DNA of 39,181 nucleotides from Prevotellaceae bacterium (GTDB taxonomy: Bacteria; Bacteroidota; Bacteroidia; Bacteroidales; UBA932). Where the stretch lies: assembly GCA_031258195.1 (NCBI GenBank), contig JAIRNF010000001.1:1-39181 (forward strand). Reading direction: 5' to 3'. The position numbers and the translations under genes are program-made. Shown in pieces: positions 7,922-16,130 of this stretch (positions within the stretch are counted from its first letter, which is position 1; every line of letters begins with the position of its first letter). The notes beneath the pieces were generated by a model. It made no database searches and was not told the origin of the DNA. It saw only the letters and a program-made list of their open reading frames with translations.

Positions 7922-9201
7922 CAGACAGAAGCAAAGCACCATCATTCAACGTACCTAAACGGCTGGTTTTTCCTAAGCCCGAAGAATACGAGCTTAGAAA
8001 CGGTTTAAAACTAACTGCCGTAAACAGCGGTACATCCGATATTGTGAGGCTATCGTTAGTGTTCAACGCAGGTTCGCGCTACCAAAATCAAACGTTTGTG
8101 GCGTCGGCAACACTTAACATGCTTAGCGAGGGTACAAGAAAATACGATGCAGCAAAAATCGCCGAGCTGCTAGACTTTTACGGCTCCGCTCTGGAGGTTA
8201 ATATCGATAGAGACTTTGCGTGCATCAGCAGCTATTCGCTTAATAAATACCTGAAAGAAACGCTGGAAGTGCTGGAGCAGCTGGTAAAATACCCGACTTT
8301 TCCGGAAGAAGAGCTGAAAGTATATACGCAAAAACATAAAGAACGGCTGATTTTTGAACGAGAGCGAATAGATAAGCAAGCCGTAGAGTTAATGGTAGCC
8401 GCTCTGTATGGCGCGATGCATCCATACGGTTCTTTCGGTAAACCCGAAGATTATGATAGCTTAACCGCTAAGCAACTTTCAGAATTTCACCATAGTTACT
8501 ATTCTCCTACTAACGCTTTTGCAGTAGTATCGGGAAAGCTGAGTAGCAACACCATATCGTTAGTAGAAGATTTTCTGGGGAGCGATAGCTGGGGGAGTCC
8601 TGTAATACCAGCCGATACTAAAGATTTCACCATACATCATTCCATAGAAAAACAGCTGCTAAAAGAAATGAGCGATAGCGTACAATCGGCAATACGTATA
8701 GGTAAGATAATGTTCTCGCGTACCCACCCCGATTACAACGGAATGACAATTCTGAACACCATATTCGGTGGTTATTTCGGTTCGCGCTTAATGAAAAACA
8801 TACGCGAAGAGAAAGGCTATGCCTATGGTATTTACTCGATGCTTGTAGGTATGAAGGAATCGGGCTATTTTACAATCGCTACCGAAACGGGCATTGACTA
8901 TACAACCGATTGCATTAACGAAATAAGAAAAGAACTGGATATTTTACAAAACATACCGATTAAAGAAGAAGAGCTAGCGCTGGTAAAAAACTATATCATC
9001 GGCGATTTGCTTCGATCGCTTGATGGACCTATAGCTCTGGCAGATGTACTTATCGACTTAAAGCAGTCGAAATTAGAGTACACTCAGGTAAACGATTTCT
9101 TTAACGAGGTGGTAGCAATAACTCCAAACCGATTGCAAGAACTAGCAAACACATACTTAAATACCGACACCTTTACAGAGGTAGTTGTTGGTAACAAATA
9201 G
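7918..9201 (+). CDS. M16 peptidase-like partner subunit, non-catalytic
   Basis: This 427-residue M16 protein lacks HxxEH: the equivalent helix reads ASATLNMLSEG. It keeps the Arg/Tyr substrate-positioning segment SRLMKNIREEKGYAYG in its C-terminal half. This is the pattern of the alpha-type subunit of processing-peptidase-like heterodimers, where one half supplies zinc and the other supplies the R/Y pair. Its ATG overlaps the stop of the catalytic subunit gene. It is the last gene of the operon, with an 86-base gap before the next gene. Confidence 0.88.
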   Translation: MTDRSKAPSFNVPKRLVFPKPEEYELRNGLKLTAVNSGTSDIVRLSLVFNAGSRYQNQTFVASATLNMLSEGTRKYDAAKIAELLDFYGSALEVNIDRDFACISSYSLNKYLKETLEVLEQLVKYPTFPEEELKVYTQKHKERLIFERERIDKQAVELMVAALYGAMHPYGSFGKPEDYDSLTAKQLSEFHHSYYSPTNAFAVVSGKLSSNTISLVEDFLGSDSWGSPVIPADTKDFTIHHSIEKQLLKEMSDSVQSAIRIGKIMFSRTHPDYNGMTILNTIFGGYFGSRLMKNIREEKGYAYGIYSMLVGMKESGYFTIATETGIDYTTDCINEIRKELDILQNIPIKEEELALVKNYIIGDLLRSLDGPIALADVLIDLKQSKLEYTQVNDFFNEVVAITPNRLQELANTYLNTDTFTEVVVGNK

Positions 9202-9254
9202 CAGTAATTCTCAAAAATTACCTAACTATTAGTAGCAAGTCGTGAAGGAATGAG

Positions 9255-9262
9255 TAATTTTG
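9255..9262 (+). promoter_or_regulatory. -7 promoter element (TAATTTTG) of the C-terminal-sorting protein gene
   Basis: TAATTTTG matches TAnnTTTG and is 25 bases ahead of the ATG at 9288. It suggests the gene is transcribed separately from the peptidase operon. Confidence 0.4.
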
Positions 9263-9287
9263 CACCTGAAATCACAACTTCTAGCTG

Positions 9288-10883
9288 ATGAAAGTTCGAC
9301 ATTGGTTTACTATTGCTCTAAGCTTACTACTTGTAGATACCAACGTATTTGCGCAAGCTAACCAACCGCCAGCTCCTAAGCTGCTGGTCGTTAGTATCGA
9401 TCCGGCAACTAATAACGTTACCATGAAGTGGGAGCATAACATAAGCGTATCATTTCCTATAGATTACTATACGCCTCGCAAGCTAGAGTATCCCCGCACA
9501 CAGATTTTGCCAATCAGCTATCCCATAGGCTCAACCGTAGCATATCCCAACTCTAATACAACCATTCCAAGTTCAGCTGGCACGTTGGTTAATGTTGCCC
9601 AGCAAGCTTTTTGCTTAACGGCAACAAGTACCGTACCAAATACTAACCCCAGCGCGCTGACAGACTATCACCACCCCGTATTTTTAACCGGAGCGTCAGA
9701 CCCATGTAGCGCACAAGGTGTTTTAAAATGGTATAGATATAAAGCAACAGACGCCAACCTAAACGAAGAAGACTCTTACCATAAGCCGTTTAACGCATCT
9801 ATAGAGTACGAAGTGTGGGGCTACCAAGGAAACCATCCTTTCAACCAAACGCTGGCTGTAAAGCTTAGAGATAAGTCAACAGATACTACGTTTAACACCG
9901 AAACGCTGATAACCAACCAGAACTACTTCTTTTTCATCAAAACCTTTCTTCCGCAAGGATACTACCTGCCAAACGGAGGCGAAATAAGCTACTCTAACGT
10001 AATTAATGCAATGTACACAGGCTTAGCCGTACCTACTTTTATTAATTTTCCGAAGGTGGAAGTAAAAGAGGATGCGGTAGAGCTGAACTTTCAGATCGAT
10101 CCTTCGTCTCAACTAACAACTTATACGATTGAAAGAACAACGGATTTAGCACAAGGCTTCAGCGTAATTTACCAGTTTACGGATAAAACGCTAACATCAT
10201 ATACCGACAACGATGTTAACCAAAATCAACCCTACTACTATCGCGTATCCGCATCGCAATGTAACGCATACGTTAAGCTTAGTAAAGTTGTTAGCACTAT
10301 TCTTGTAAACAGCGAGTACGATAAAGCGAATAGCGATGCGCTGCTGGAATGGTCGGCTTCTTTTGATCCAGGCAGTACCTATGCCATTACCAGAGTTGTT
10401 CCGGATAATACTTTAATTGTAACCGGCTTATCGGCTACCAGCTATGCCGATAATATCCACACGTTAGTCCGTCAGGGTTACGACAGATTTTGCTACCAAA
10501 TAACTGCAACAGCACCTAACGGCGATATCTCTATATCTAATCAAAGCTGCTTTATTGTAGATAATGACGTACACATGCCCGATGCAATTGACCCAACCAA
10601 TATAATGGTTAACTCTACCAGCGGCGCTCAACGTAACCTATTCGGTCCTATAGTAGATATGGTTGATAACATGTACGGCTACGAATTAACAATCTTTAAC
10701 AGGTGGGGGGTAAAGCTATTTGAAGTGACAAAAAAAATTGGAGAATCTCTTTCTCCCAACCACTTCTGGAATAGCGAATATAAAGGAAAACTGGTTGAGC
10801 CCGGACTGTACCTATACACCATACACGTTCAGTTTACTAATAGTAAAAAAAGCTTAAAGGGTAACGTTTTCGTTTACTATTAG
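9288..10883 (+). CDS. secreted protein with gliding-motility/T9SS-type C-terminal domain
   Basis: The 531-residue protein has a signal peptide (about 1-23, ending FAQA). Its middle is rich in Thr/Tyr/Asn beta-sandwich sequence with fibronectin-like pieces (DNDVNQNQPYYYRVSA at roughly 310-335). The last 85 residues fit the CHU_C / gliding-motility-associated C-terminal domain: YELTIFNRWGVKLFE, then a Trp, a Gly-Lys turn, PGLYLYTIHV and a final KGNVFVYY strand. In Bacteroidetes this domain directs cargo through the type IX secretion system to the cell surface. No catalytic domain is recognisable, so a structural or adhesive surface role is inferred. No partner genes are adjacent. Confidence 0.8.
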   Translation: MKVRHWFTIALSLLLVDTNVFAQANQPPAPKLLVVSIDPATNNVTMKWEHNISVSFPIDYYTPRKLEYPRTQILPISYPIGSTVAYPNSNTTIPSSAGTLVNVAQQAFCLTATSTVPNTNPSALTDYHHPVFLTGASDPCSAQGVLKWYRYKATDANLNEEDSYHKPFNASIEYEVWGYQGNHPFNQTLAVKLRDKSTDTTFNTETLITNQNYFFFIKTFLPQGYYLPNGGEISYSNVINAMYTGLAVPTFINFPKVEVKEDAVELNFQIDPSSQLTTYTIERTTDLAQGFSVIYQFTDKTLTSYTDNDVNQNQPYYYRVSASQCNAYVKLSKVVSTILVNSEYDKANSDALLEWSASFDPGSTYAITRVVPDNTLIVTGLSATSYADNIHTLVRQGYDRFCYQITATAPNGDISISNQSCFIVDNDVHMPDAIDPTNIMVNSTSGAQRNLFGPIVDMVDNMYGYELTIFNRWGVKLFEVTKKIGESLSPNHFWNSEYKGKLVEPGLYLYTIHVQFTNSKKSLKGNVFVYY

Positions 10884-10967
10884 CTCGCGATACAGCAAGT
10901 TTATTATTTCAGTCAAAATCGTTAACTTTACTTTTTGCTGTACGCGCTAACAATAGTACTACTTTAA

Positions 10968-13259
10968 ATGACCAATCTACAAACCAAAGAAGACAAAAAA
11001 CTCATAAAAGAAGCATTTGATGATCTTCTGCAAAGCTGGCAGCGACCTAAAAATGACAACGAACTTAAGCTTATAAAAAAAGCTTTTGATGTAGCTAACG
11101 AGGCTCACATGGGGGTTCGTCGGCGTTCCGGCATACCGTACATTATGCACCCAATTGCCGTTGCAAAAATCGTTGCCGCCGAAATAGGTTTGGGATATAA
11201 GTCGATTTGCGCTGCGCTGCTACACGATGTTGTAGAAGATGCCGATGTTACCATCGAAAACATAAGAAGCTTATTTGGCGATAAAATAGCTTACCTTGTC
11301 GATGGGCTTACCAAAATAGAAGGGGTTATCGGTAACGAAACTACCAATCAAGTCGAGAACTTTAAAAAAATGCTGCTTACGCTGAGCGACGACGTGCGGG
11401 TTATTATTATTAAAATTGCCGACCGTTTGCATAATATGCGCACCCTCGATGCTATGCCGCCCAATAAGCAGATGAAAATTGCAAACGAAACCATATACCT
11501 GTTTGCACCGCTTGCCTACCGGTTAGGGCTTTACGCCATTAAGAGCGAGTTGGAAGACCTTAGCCTGCGCTTTTTAGAGCCTGAAGCTTTTGGAGAGATA
11601 ACAGAAAAAGTAGCAAAAGCCGAAGGAAATAATCGGGAGTTTTTCGAACATTTTTCTGCCCCTATTATAGAGAAACTGAAGAGTAACGGGTTCAACTTTA
11701 CCCTTATATCCCGCACCAAATCAACCTATTCTATTTGGAAAAAAATGCAGTTGAAGTCCATCCCTTTCGAAGAGGTGTACGATCTTTTTGCCGCACGCAT
11801 TATATTTGAACCTGTTGCAGATATCCCCGAGCGAACCCAATGCTGGCAAATATACTCGCTAATTACAGACATCTACCGCCCAAAGCTAGACCGTATTCGC
11901 GACTGGGTAAATACCCCTAAAGCAAACGGATATGAAGCACTTCACTTTACTGTAATGTGCGACGGCGAATGGGTTGAGGTACAGGTACGCTCTCGACGTA
12001 TGGACGAAATTGCAGAGCGTGGTTTTGTTGCCCACTGGAAGTATAAGGATGAAAAAGCGCAGGAGAGCGAATTGGATAACTGGCTGATTCAAATACGCGA
12101 AATGCTTAAGAATCCCGAGGCAAACGCCATCGAGTTTCTCGACCATTTCAGGATGAATCTCTTTACATCGGAGATCGTAGTATTTACACCAAAGGGCGAC
12201 GCCAAAACGCTTCCAAAAGGTTCAACCGTACTTGATTTTGCATATGCGATCCATACACAAGTTGGTAATAAAACTATTGGCGCTAAGGTAAACCATAAGC
12301 TGGTGCCGTTGAGCCAACGGCTATACAGCGGCGACCAGATAGAGATTCTTACCGCCGAATCGCAAAAGCCCGAACGTGAATGGCTGGATTTTGTAACAAC
12401 GGCTCGTGCAAAATCTATAGTTAAAGCATCGCTGAAAGCAGAAGTCGATAACCACTTCCAGAAAGGTAAGGACATTATAGAATCCAGGCTTAAAGAACTG
12501 GGTATAGAGCCCAAAGCACGTGTATTCCGTAAGCTGATACCGGCGTACGGAGTAAACACTAAAGATGAACTGTACAGTAAAGTGGGAGCAGGATTGATTA
12601 GCTTAGACAACTTCGAAAAAGTTCTCAAAAAAAACACTCCTAATAAATGGGTTGGCTACTGGGGACTGGAGTTTATTATAAAGAAAATAACAGGCTCTGG
12701 TTCAAAGAAAGAATATGACGAGGATGACGACAATGGTGAGGGAGCTGTAGAGGGAGAAAATAGCAAGGTAATTGATCGGAAAAAACCATTCTTACTGCAA
12801 GAAGATAGCCTTACAAAAACCTTACTATACCGTATAGCCCAATGCTGTAACCCTATTCCCGGCGATGAGGTAATCGGGTTTGTAGATAAGCATAATAACG
12901 TAATTGTACACAAAAAAAAGTGCAGCGTTGCCCGCAGGCTTGCAGCCCAGCATGGCGATTCTATTGTAGTGGCAAAATGGACTACACATAAGGTTTTATC
13001 TTTCCTCGCACGCTTAGAGATGAGGGGGATTGACAGACAGGGCTTGCTTAACGATATTACAAAAACGATTACGGAAAAGCTCAACGTAAATATCAGAAAG
13101 CTTGGTATAGAAAGTCACGACGGTATTTTCGAGGGGTTTGCCGAGCTGTATGTTCATAACACAACCGACTTAAACCTGCTTATAGAGCAGCTTTCGAAAA
13201 TTAAAAGCATTGATACGATTAAGCGTATTGAAGATATATCGCAAAAAGCAGAAGAGTAA
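10968..13259 (+). CDS. rsh: bifunctional (p)ppGpp synthetase/hydrolase (Rel/SpoT homologue)
   Basis: The 763-residue long RSH enzyme sets the stringent-response alarmone level. Domains in order: HD hydrolase (about 40-200; His61, HD at 86-87 in LLHDVVEDADVT, and ADRLHNMRTL), synthetase (about 240-390, with RTKSTYSIWKK, a PKANGYEALH loop and EVQVRS), TGS (about 415-475), a helical/Cys region with CCNPIPGDE, and ACT (about 690-755). The loop that is RxKD in bifunctional enzymes and ExDD in synthetase-only RelA reads RIRD here, supporting both activities. It heads a tight operon with a Fur-type regulator and endonuclease III. Confidence 0.95.
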   Translation: MTNLQTKEDKKLIKEAFDDLLQSWQRPKNDNELKLIKKAFDVANEAHMGVRRRSGIPYIMHPIAVAKIVAAEIGLGYKSICAALLHDVVEDADVTIENIRSLFGDKIAYLVDGLTKIEGVIGNETTNQVENFKKMLLTLSDDVRVIIIKIADRLHNMRTLDAMPPNKQMKIANETIYLFAPLAYRLGLYAIKSELEDLSLRFLEPEAFGEITEKVAKAEGNNREFFEHFSAPIIEKLKSNGFNFTLISRTKSTYSIWKKMQLKSIPFEEVYDLFAARIIFEPVADIPERTQCWQIYSLITDIYRPKLDRIRDWVNTPKANGYEALHFTVMCDGEWVEVQVRSRRMDEIAERGFVAHWKYKDEKAQESELDNWLIQIREMLKNPEANAIEFLDHFRMNLFTSEIVVFTPKGDAKTLPKGSTVLDFAYAIHTQVGNKTIGAKVNHKLVPLSQRLYSGDQIEILTAESQKPEREWLDFVTTARAKSIVKASLKAEVDNHFQKGKDIIESRLKELGIEPKARVFRKLIPAYGVNTKDELYSKVGAGLISLDNFEKVLKKNTPNKWVGYWGLEFIIKKITGSGSKKEYDEDDDNGEGAVEGENSKVIDRKKPFLLQEDSLTKTLLYRIAQCCNPIPGDEVIGFVDKHNNVIVHKKKCSVARRLAAQHGDSIVVAKWTTHKVLSFLARLEMRGIDRQGLLNDITKTITEKLNVNIRKLGIESHDGIFEGFAELYVHNTTDLNLLIEQLSKIKSIDTIKRIEDISQKAEE

Positions 13260-13276
13260 CACTAGACTATATTGAT

Positions 13277-13774
13277 ATGAAAGCAAGTTCATCAGATACT
13301 GTTAAGAAGATTTTTTCACAGTACTTAGAAAAGAAAGGACAAAGAAAAACACCCGAACGGTTTGCCATACTGGAAGAGGTATATTCTTATAACGACCATT
13401 TTGATGTCGACTCGCTATACCTTATGATGCAGAACAAGAAGTATCAGGTAAGCAGAGCAACCATATATAATACCATAGAGCTACTGCTGGAATGTAACCT
13501 TGTAACTAAGCATCAGTTCGGCGGAAATATTGCCCGCTTCGAGAAAGCGTTCGAATGCTTGCGACACGACCATCTTATCTGCAATATCTGTGGAAGCGTA
13601 ACTGAGTTCTGCGATCCTCGTATGAAAGAGATACAAAATATGGCAGCAGAGCTAATGGATTTCGATATAAGTTCTCATGCACTATACTTCTACGGAGTTT
13701 GTAAAAACTGCAAGGATAAGCTGAAAGCGGCAGAAGAGGGTACTACAGAACCAGAGAATAATACCAACGAGTAG
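13277..13774 (+). CDS. Fur-family metal/peroxide-responsive transcriptional regulator
   Basis: This 165-residue winged-helix Fur-family protein has the recognition-helix segment SRATIYNTIELLLE, a dimer/metal region FEKAFECLRHDHLIC, and two CxxC pairs (Cys102/105 and Cys142/145) forming the structural zinc site. Family members (Fur, PerR, Zur) repress metal-uptake or oxidative-stress genes. The effector cannot be decided from these motifs. The gene starts 17 bases after rsh and ends three bases before nth, so it is probably co-transcribed. The C-terminal tail is acidic and polar (EEGTTEPENNTNE). Confidence 0.88.
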   Translation: MKASSSDTVKKIFSQYLEKKGQRKTPERFAILEEVYSYNDHFDVDSLYLMMQNKKYQVSRATIYNTIELLLECNLVTKHQFGGNIARFEKAFECLRHDHLICNICGSVTEFCDPRMKEIQNMAAELMDFDISSHALYFYGVCKNCKDKLKAAEEGTTEPENNTNE

Positions 13775-13777
13775 CAC

Positions 13778-14425
13778 ATGCAAAAAAAAGAACGGTTTAA
13801 GAAGGTTATAGAGTGGTTTAAAGAGAACGTTCCGATTGCCGAATCGGAGCTAAACCATAGCAATCCGTACGAGCTGATCGTTGCAACGATACTATCGGCG
13901 CAATGCACCGATAAGCGGGTTAATATGGTTACCCCCGATTTCTTTAAGCAATATCCAACCGTTTATAAGCTTGCCGACGCTGATGTTGATTCTATTTACG
14001 AGCCGATAAAATCTATTTCGTTCCCCAATAACAAGGCAAAGCATTTGCTGGGAATGGCGCAACTGGTAGTAAGCAGGTTTAACGGCAAAATACCGGATAC
14101 GGTTGAGGAGCTAGAAAGCCTTCCGGGCGTAGGAAGAAAAACGGCAAATGTTGTTGCCTCCATTATATACAATAAACCTGTAATAGCAGTAGATACCCAT
14201 GTTTTCAGAGTCTCTGCCCGTATAGGACTTTCGACCAATGCAAAAACCCCGTTAGAAACCGAAAAGCAGCTGGAGGCATACATCCCCGAAGAATACAGGG
14301 CTATTGCACACCATTGGCTTATTTTGCACGGACGGTATATCTGTGTTTCCCGAAAGCCAAAGTGCCGCGAATGCGGGCTTACACCTTACTGTAAATATTA
14401 CGCCACAGAAGTAAGCATACGATAG
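13778..14425 (+). CDS. nth: endonuclease III
   Basis: The 215-residue base-excision-repair DNA glycosylase/AP lyase removes oxidised pyrimidines. The helix-hairpin-helix LPGVGRKTA contains catalytic Lys121, and the catalytic Asp139 is in AVDTHVFRV; both align with E. coli Lys120 and Asp138. Four cysteines at 189, 196, 199 and 205 (C-x6-C-x2-C-x5-C) bind the [4Fe-4S] cluster. Length equals the E. coli enzyme. It is the last gene of the rsh-fur-nth operon and is followed by a strong hairpin repeat that likely ends transcription. Confidence 0.96.
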   Translation: MQKKERFKKVIEWFKENVPIAESELNHSNPYELIVATILSAQCTDKRVNMVTPDFFKQYPTVYKLADADVDSIYEPIKSISFPNNKAKHLLGMAQLVVSRFNGKIPDTVEELESLPGVGRKTANVVASIIYNKPVIAVDTHVFRVSARIGLSTNAKTPLETEKQLEAYIPEEYRAIAHHWLILHGRYICVSRKPKCRECGLTPYCKYYATEVSIR

Positions 14426-14465
14426 CTCCGGCGATAAGCAAACGTTATTTCGAATAAAAGCTAAT

Positions 14466-14529
14466 GTCATTTCGAGCGAAGCGAGAAATCTACTGAATAA
14501 AACAGATTTCTCGCTTCGCTCGAAACGAC
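14466..14529. repeat. interspersed hairpin repeat, simple type (copy 3)
   Basis: A 26-bp left arm (14466-14491) and right arm (14504-14529) pair with one mismatch around a 12-base loop. The core is TTTCGAGCGAAGCGAGAAAT. It lies between convergent nth and the Gpx gene, where it can act as terminator for both. It is nearly identical to copy 4 at 19388-19455. Confidence 0.85.
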
Positions 14530-14544
14530 GAATAAAAAGTTAGA

Positions 14545-15084
14545 TTACCTATTCTCAATCCACTCTATAACATCCTTAACATCCGGTTTCTTTTTTGGAG
14601 GTATTACGTCAACAAGCTTACCGTTTTCGTTGATTAAAAACTTTTGGAAGTTCCATTTAATAGGAGAATCTGTAGCTCCATTCAAATCCTTCTTGGTAAG
14701 CCACTGGTATAGCGGGTGAATATCATCGCCTTTTACCGATATCTTTTCCATCATCGGAAAGGTTACGTGGAATTTAGAGGAACAAAACTCTTTGATCTCG
14801 GCATTTGTTCCGGGCTCTTGCTTCATAAAGTTATTGGCAGGGAAACCGATTACAACAAACTTATCGGGACCGTACTTTTCGTATAGCTCTTGTAGCTGTA
14901 CGTATTGCTTAGTATATCCGCATTTAGAGGCGACGTTTACCACCATCACTTTCCTCCCTTTAAGCGATGACAGGGCAAAGTCGTTTCCATCAATGTCTTT
15001 TACGGTAAAATCGTAAAAAGAGGTCTGCGCCGAAAGCGTTAGTGTTCCTAACAGCATTACGCCGATTATTGCTAGCTCTTTCAT
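14545..15084 (-). CDS. Gpx-type thiol peroxidase, exported
   Basis: The 179-residue protein has a signal peptide (1-20, ending LSAQ), so it acts outside the cytoplasm. Peroxidatic Cys55 lies in VASKCGYT and the Trp/Asn of the active site in KWNFQKFL. A second Cys101 in EIKEFC matches the resolving Cys of thioredoxin-dependent Gpx enzymes such as yeast Gpx3. The family's FPCNQF loop reads FPANNF here, so the catalytic-tetrad Gln is replaced by Asn85. It probably reduces hydroperoxides using a thioredoxin-like donor. The start codon gives a clean signal peptide. Confidence 0.9.
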   Translation of the reverse strand: MKELAIIGVMLLGTLTLSAQTSFYDFTVKDIDGNDFALSSLKGRKVMVVNVASKCGYTKQYVQLQELYEKYGPDKFVVIGFPANNFMKQEPGTNAEIKEFCSSKFHVTFPMMEKISVKGDDIHPLYQWLTKKDLNGATDSPIKWNFQKFLINENGKLVDVIPPKKKPDVKDVIEWIENR

Positions 15085-15127
15085 AGTTGCAAGATTTAAT
15101 GTTTAGAATAACGAATCGAAGGTATTA

Positions 15128-15156
15128 AAAAAGCAGCATCTAAAGATGCTGCTTTC
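15128..15156 (-). terminator. intrinsic terminator after rpoD
   Basis: AAGCAGCATC (15131-15140) and GATGCTGCTT (15145-15154) form a 10-bp stem with a 4-base loop. Read on the minus strand it is followed by a T run. It sits about 30 bases past the rpoD stop. Confidence 0.8.
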
Positions 15157-15184
15157 TATATAAACAATCTACACCGCTATAAGT

Positions 15185-16045
15185 TTAGCCTAAGTACGAT
15201 TTTAAAAGCTTGCTACGCGAACTGTGACGAAGACGACGGATAGCTTTTTCTTTAATCTGGCGTACGCGTTCGCGGGTTAAGCCGAATTTTTCGCCAATTT
15301 CTTCCAGCGTCATTTCTTGCGTACCTATACCAAAGAAGTAACGTACAATATCGCGTTCGCGCTCGGTAAGGGTAGTTAAGGCGCGCTCTATCTCGCGTGT
15401 AAGCGACTCGTTAATAAGGCTACGGTCCGCATTGGGCGAATCGTTGTTTACCAGTACGTCCAATAGGCTGTTATCCTCACCGTCAACAAAAGGAGCATCA
15501 ACAGACACGTGACGACCCGATACTCTCAGCGTATCGGATATCTTTTCCTTCGGCAGCTCCAATATGGTTGCCAACTCTTCGGGAGAAGGAACGCGTTCGT
15601 TCTCCTGCTCAAACTTTGCAAGAGCCTTGTTAATCTTATTCAACGAGCCAACCTGATTGAGCGGTAAACGTACAATACGCGATTGCTCTGCCAACGCTTG
15701 CAGAATAGACTGGCGAATCCACCATACGGCATAAGAAATAAACTTAAAACCGCGGGTTTCGTCGAACTTTTCCGCAGCTTTAATCAAGCCCAGATTCCCC
15801 TCGTTAATAAGGTCGGGTAAACTTAAACCTTGATTTTGGTACTGCTTAGCAACCGAAACCACGAAACGAAGGTTTGCCCTTGTAAGCTTTTCTAACGCTT
15901 CCTGATCGCCCTTTTTAATGCGTTGGGCTAACTCAACCTCTTCTTCGACCGTAATTAAATCTTCACGACCGATTTCTTGTAGGTATTTATCGAGAGATGC
16001 GCTCTCTCTATTGGTTATTGACTTTGTGATTTTTAGCTGCCTCAT
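15185..16045 (-). CDS. rpoD: primary RNA polymerase sigma factor (sigma-70, RpoD)
   Basis: This 286-residue sigma-70 has region 1.2 (about 15-45), region 2 with [18 protein letters not shown] and the -10-binding [15 protein letters not shown], region 3 (about 130-200) and region 4 ending with the helix-turn-helix [18 protein letters not shown]. It lacks the long acidic region 1.1, as is usual for the short Bacteroidetes primary sigma. That factor reads TTTG/TAnnTTTG promoters, which is what precedes many genes in this window. It has its own promoter at 16069-16100 and terminator at 15128-15156. Confidence 0.96.
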   Translation of the reverse strand: MRQLKITKSITNRESASLDKYLQEIGREDLITVEEEVELAQRIKKGDQEALEKLTRANLRFVVSVAKQYQNQGLSLPDLINEGNLGLIKAAEKFDETRGFKFISYAVWWIRQSILQALAEQSRIVRLPLNQVGSLNKINKALAKFEQENERVPSPEELATILELPKEKISDTLRVSGRHVSVDAPFVDGEDNSLLDVLVNNDSPNADRSLINESLTREIERALTTLTERERDIVRYFFGIGTQEMTLEEIGEKFGLTRERVRQIKEKAIRRLRHSSRSKLLKSYLG

Positions 16046-16068
16046 GTGTCAAATCAAAATTTAGCGGG

Positions 16069-16100
16069 CAAAAGTACTTAATTTCAATCAGAAAATCAAG
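16069..16100 (-). promoter_or_regulatory. promoter of rpoD
   Basis: On the minus strand, CTTG (rc of 16097-16100) and TACTTTTG (rc of 16069-16076) are separated by 20 bases. This matches the Bacteroidetes -33 TTTG / -7 TAnnTTTG layout with a 19-21 base spacer, and lies 24 bases upstream of the rpoD ATG. Confidence 0.65.
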
Positions 16101-16130
16101 GCACTACACAAATTAACCATAACCAATAGG

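Noticed and set aside
9288-10883. T9SS locus
   Set aside because: Only a cargo-type C-terminal domain is present; no secretion-machinery genes are in the window.
12089-12637. Long minus-strand frame (182 aa) inside rsh
   Set aside because: It is fully antisense to conserved TGS and helical regions of rsh; composition is Ser/Leu-rich as expected from the reverse of a coding frame.
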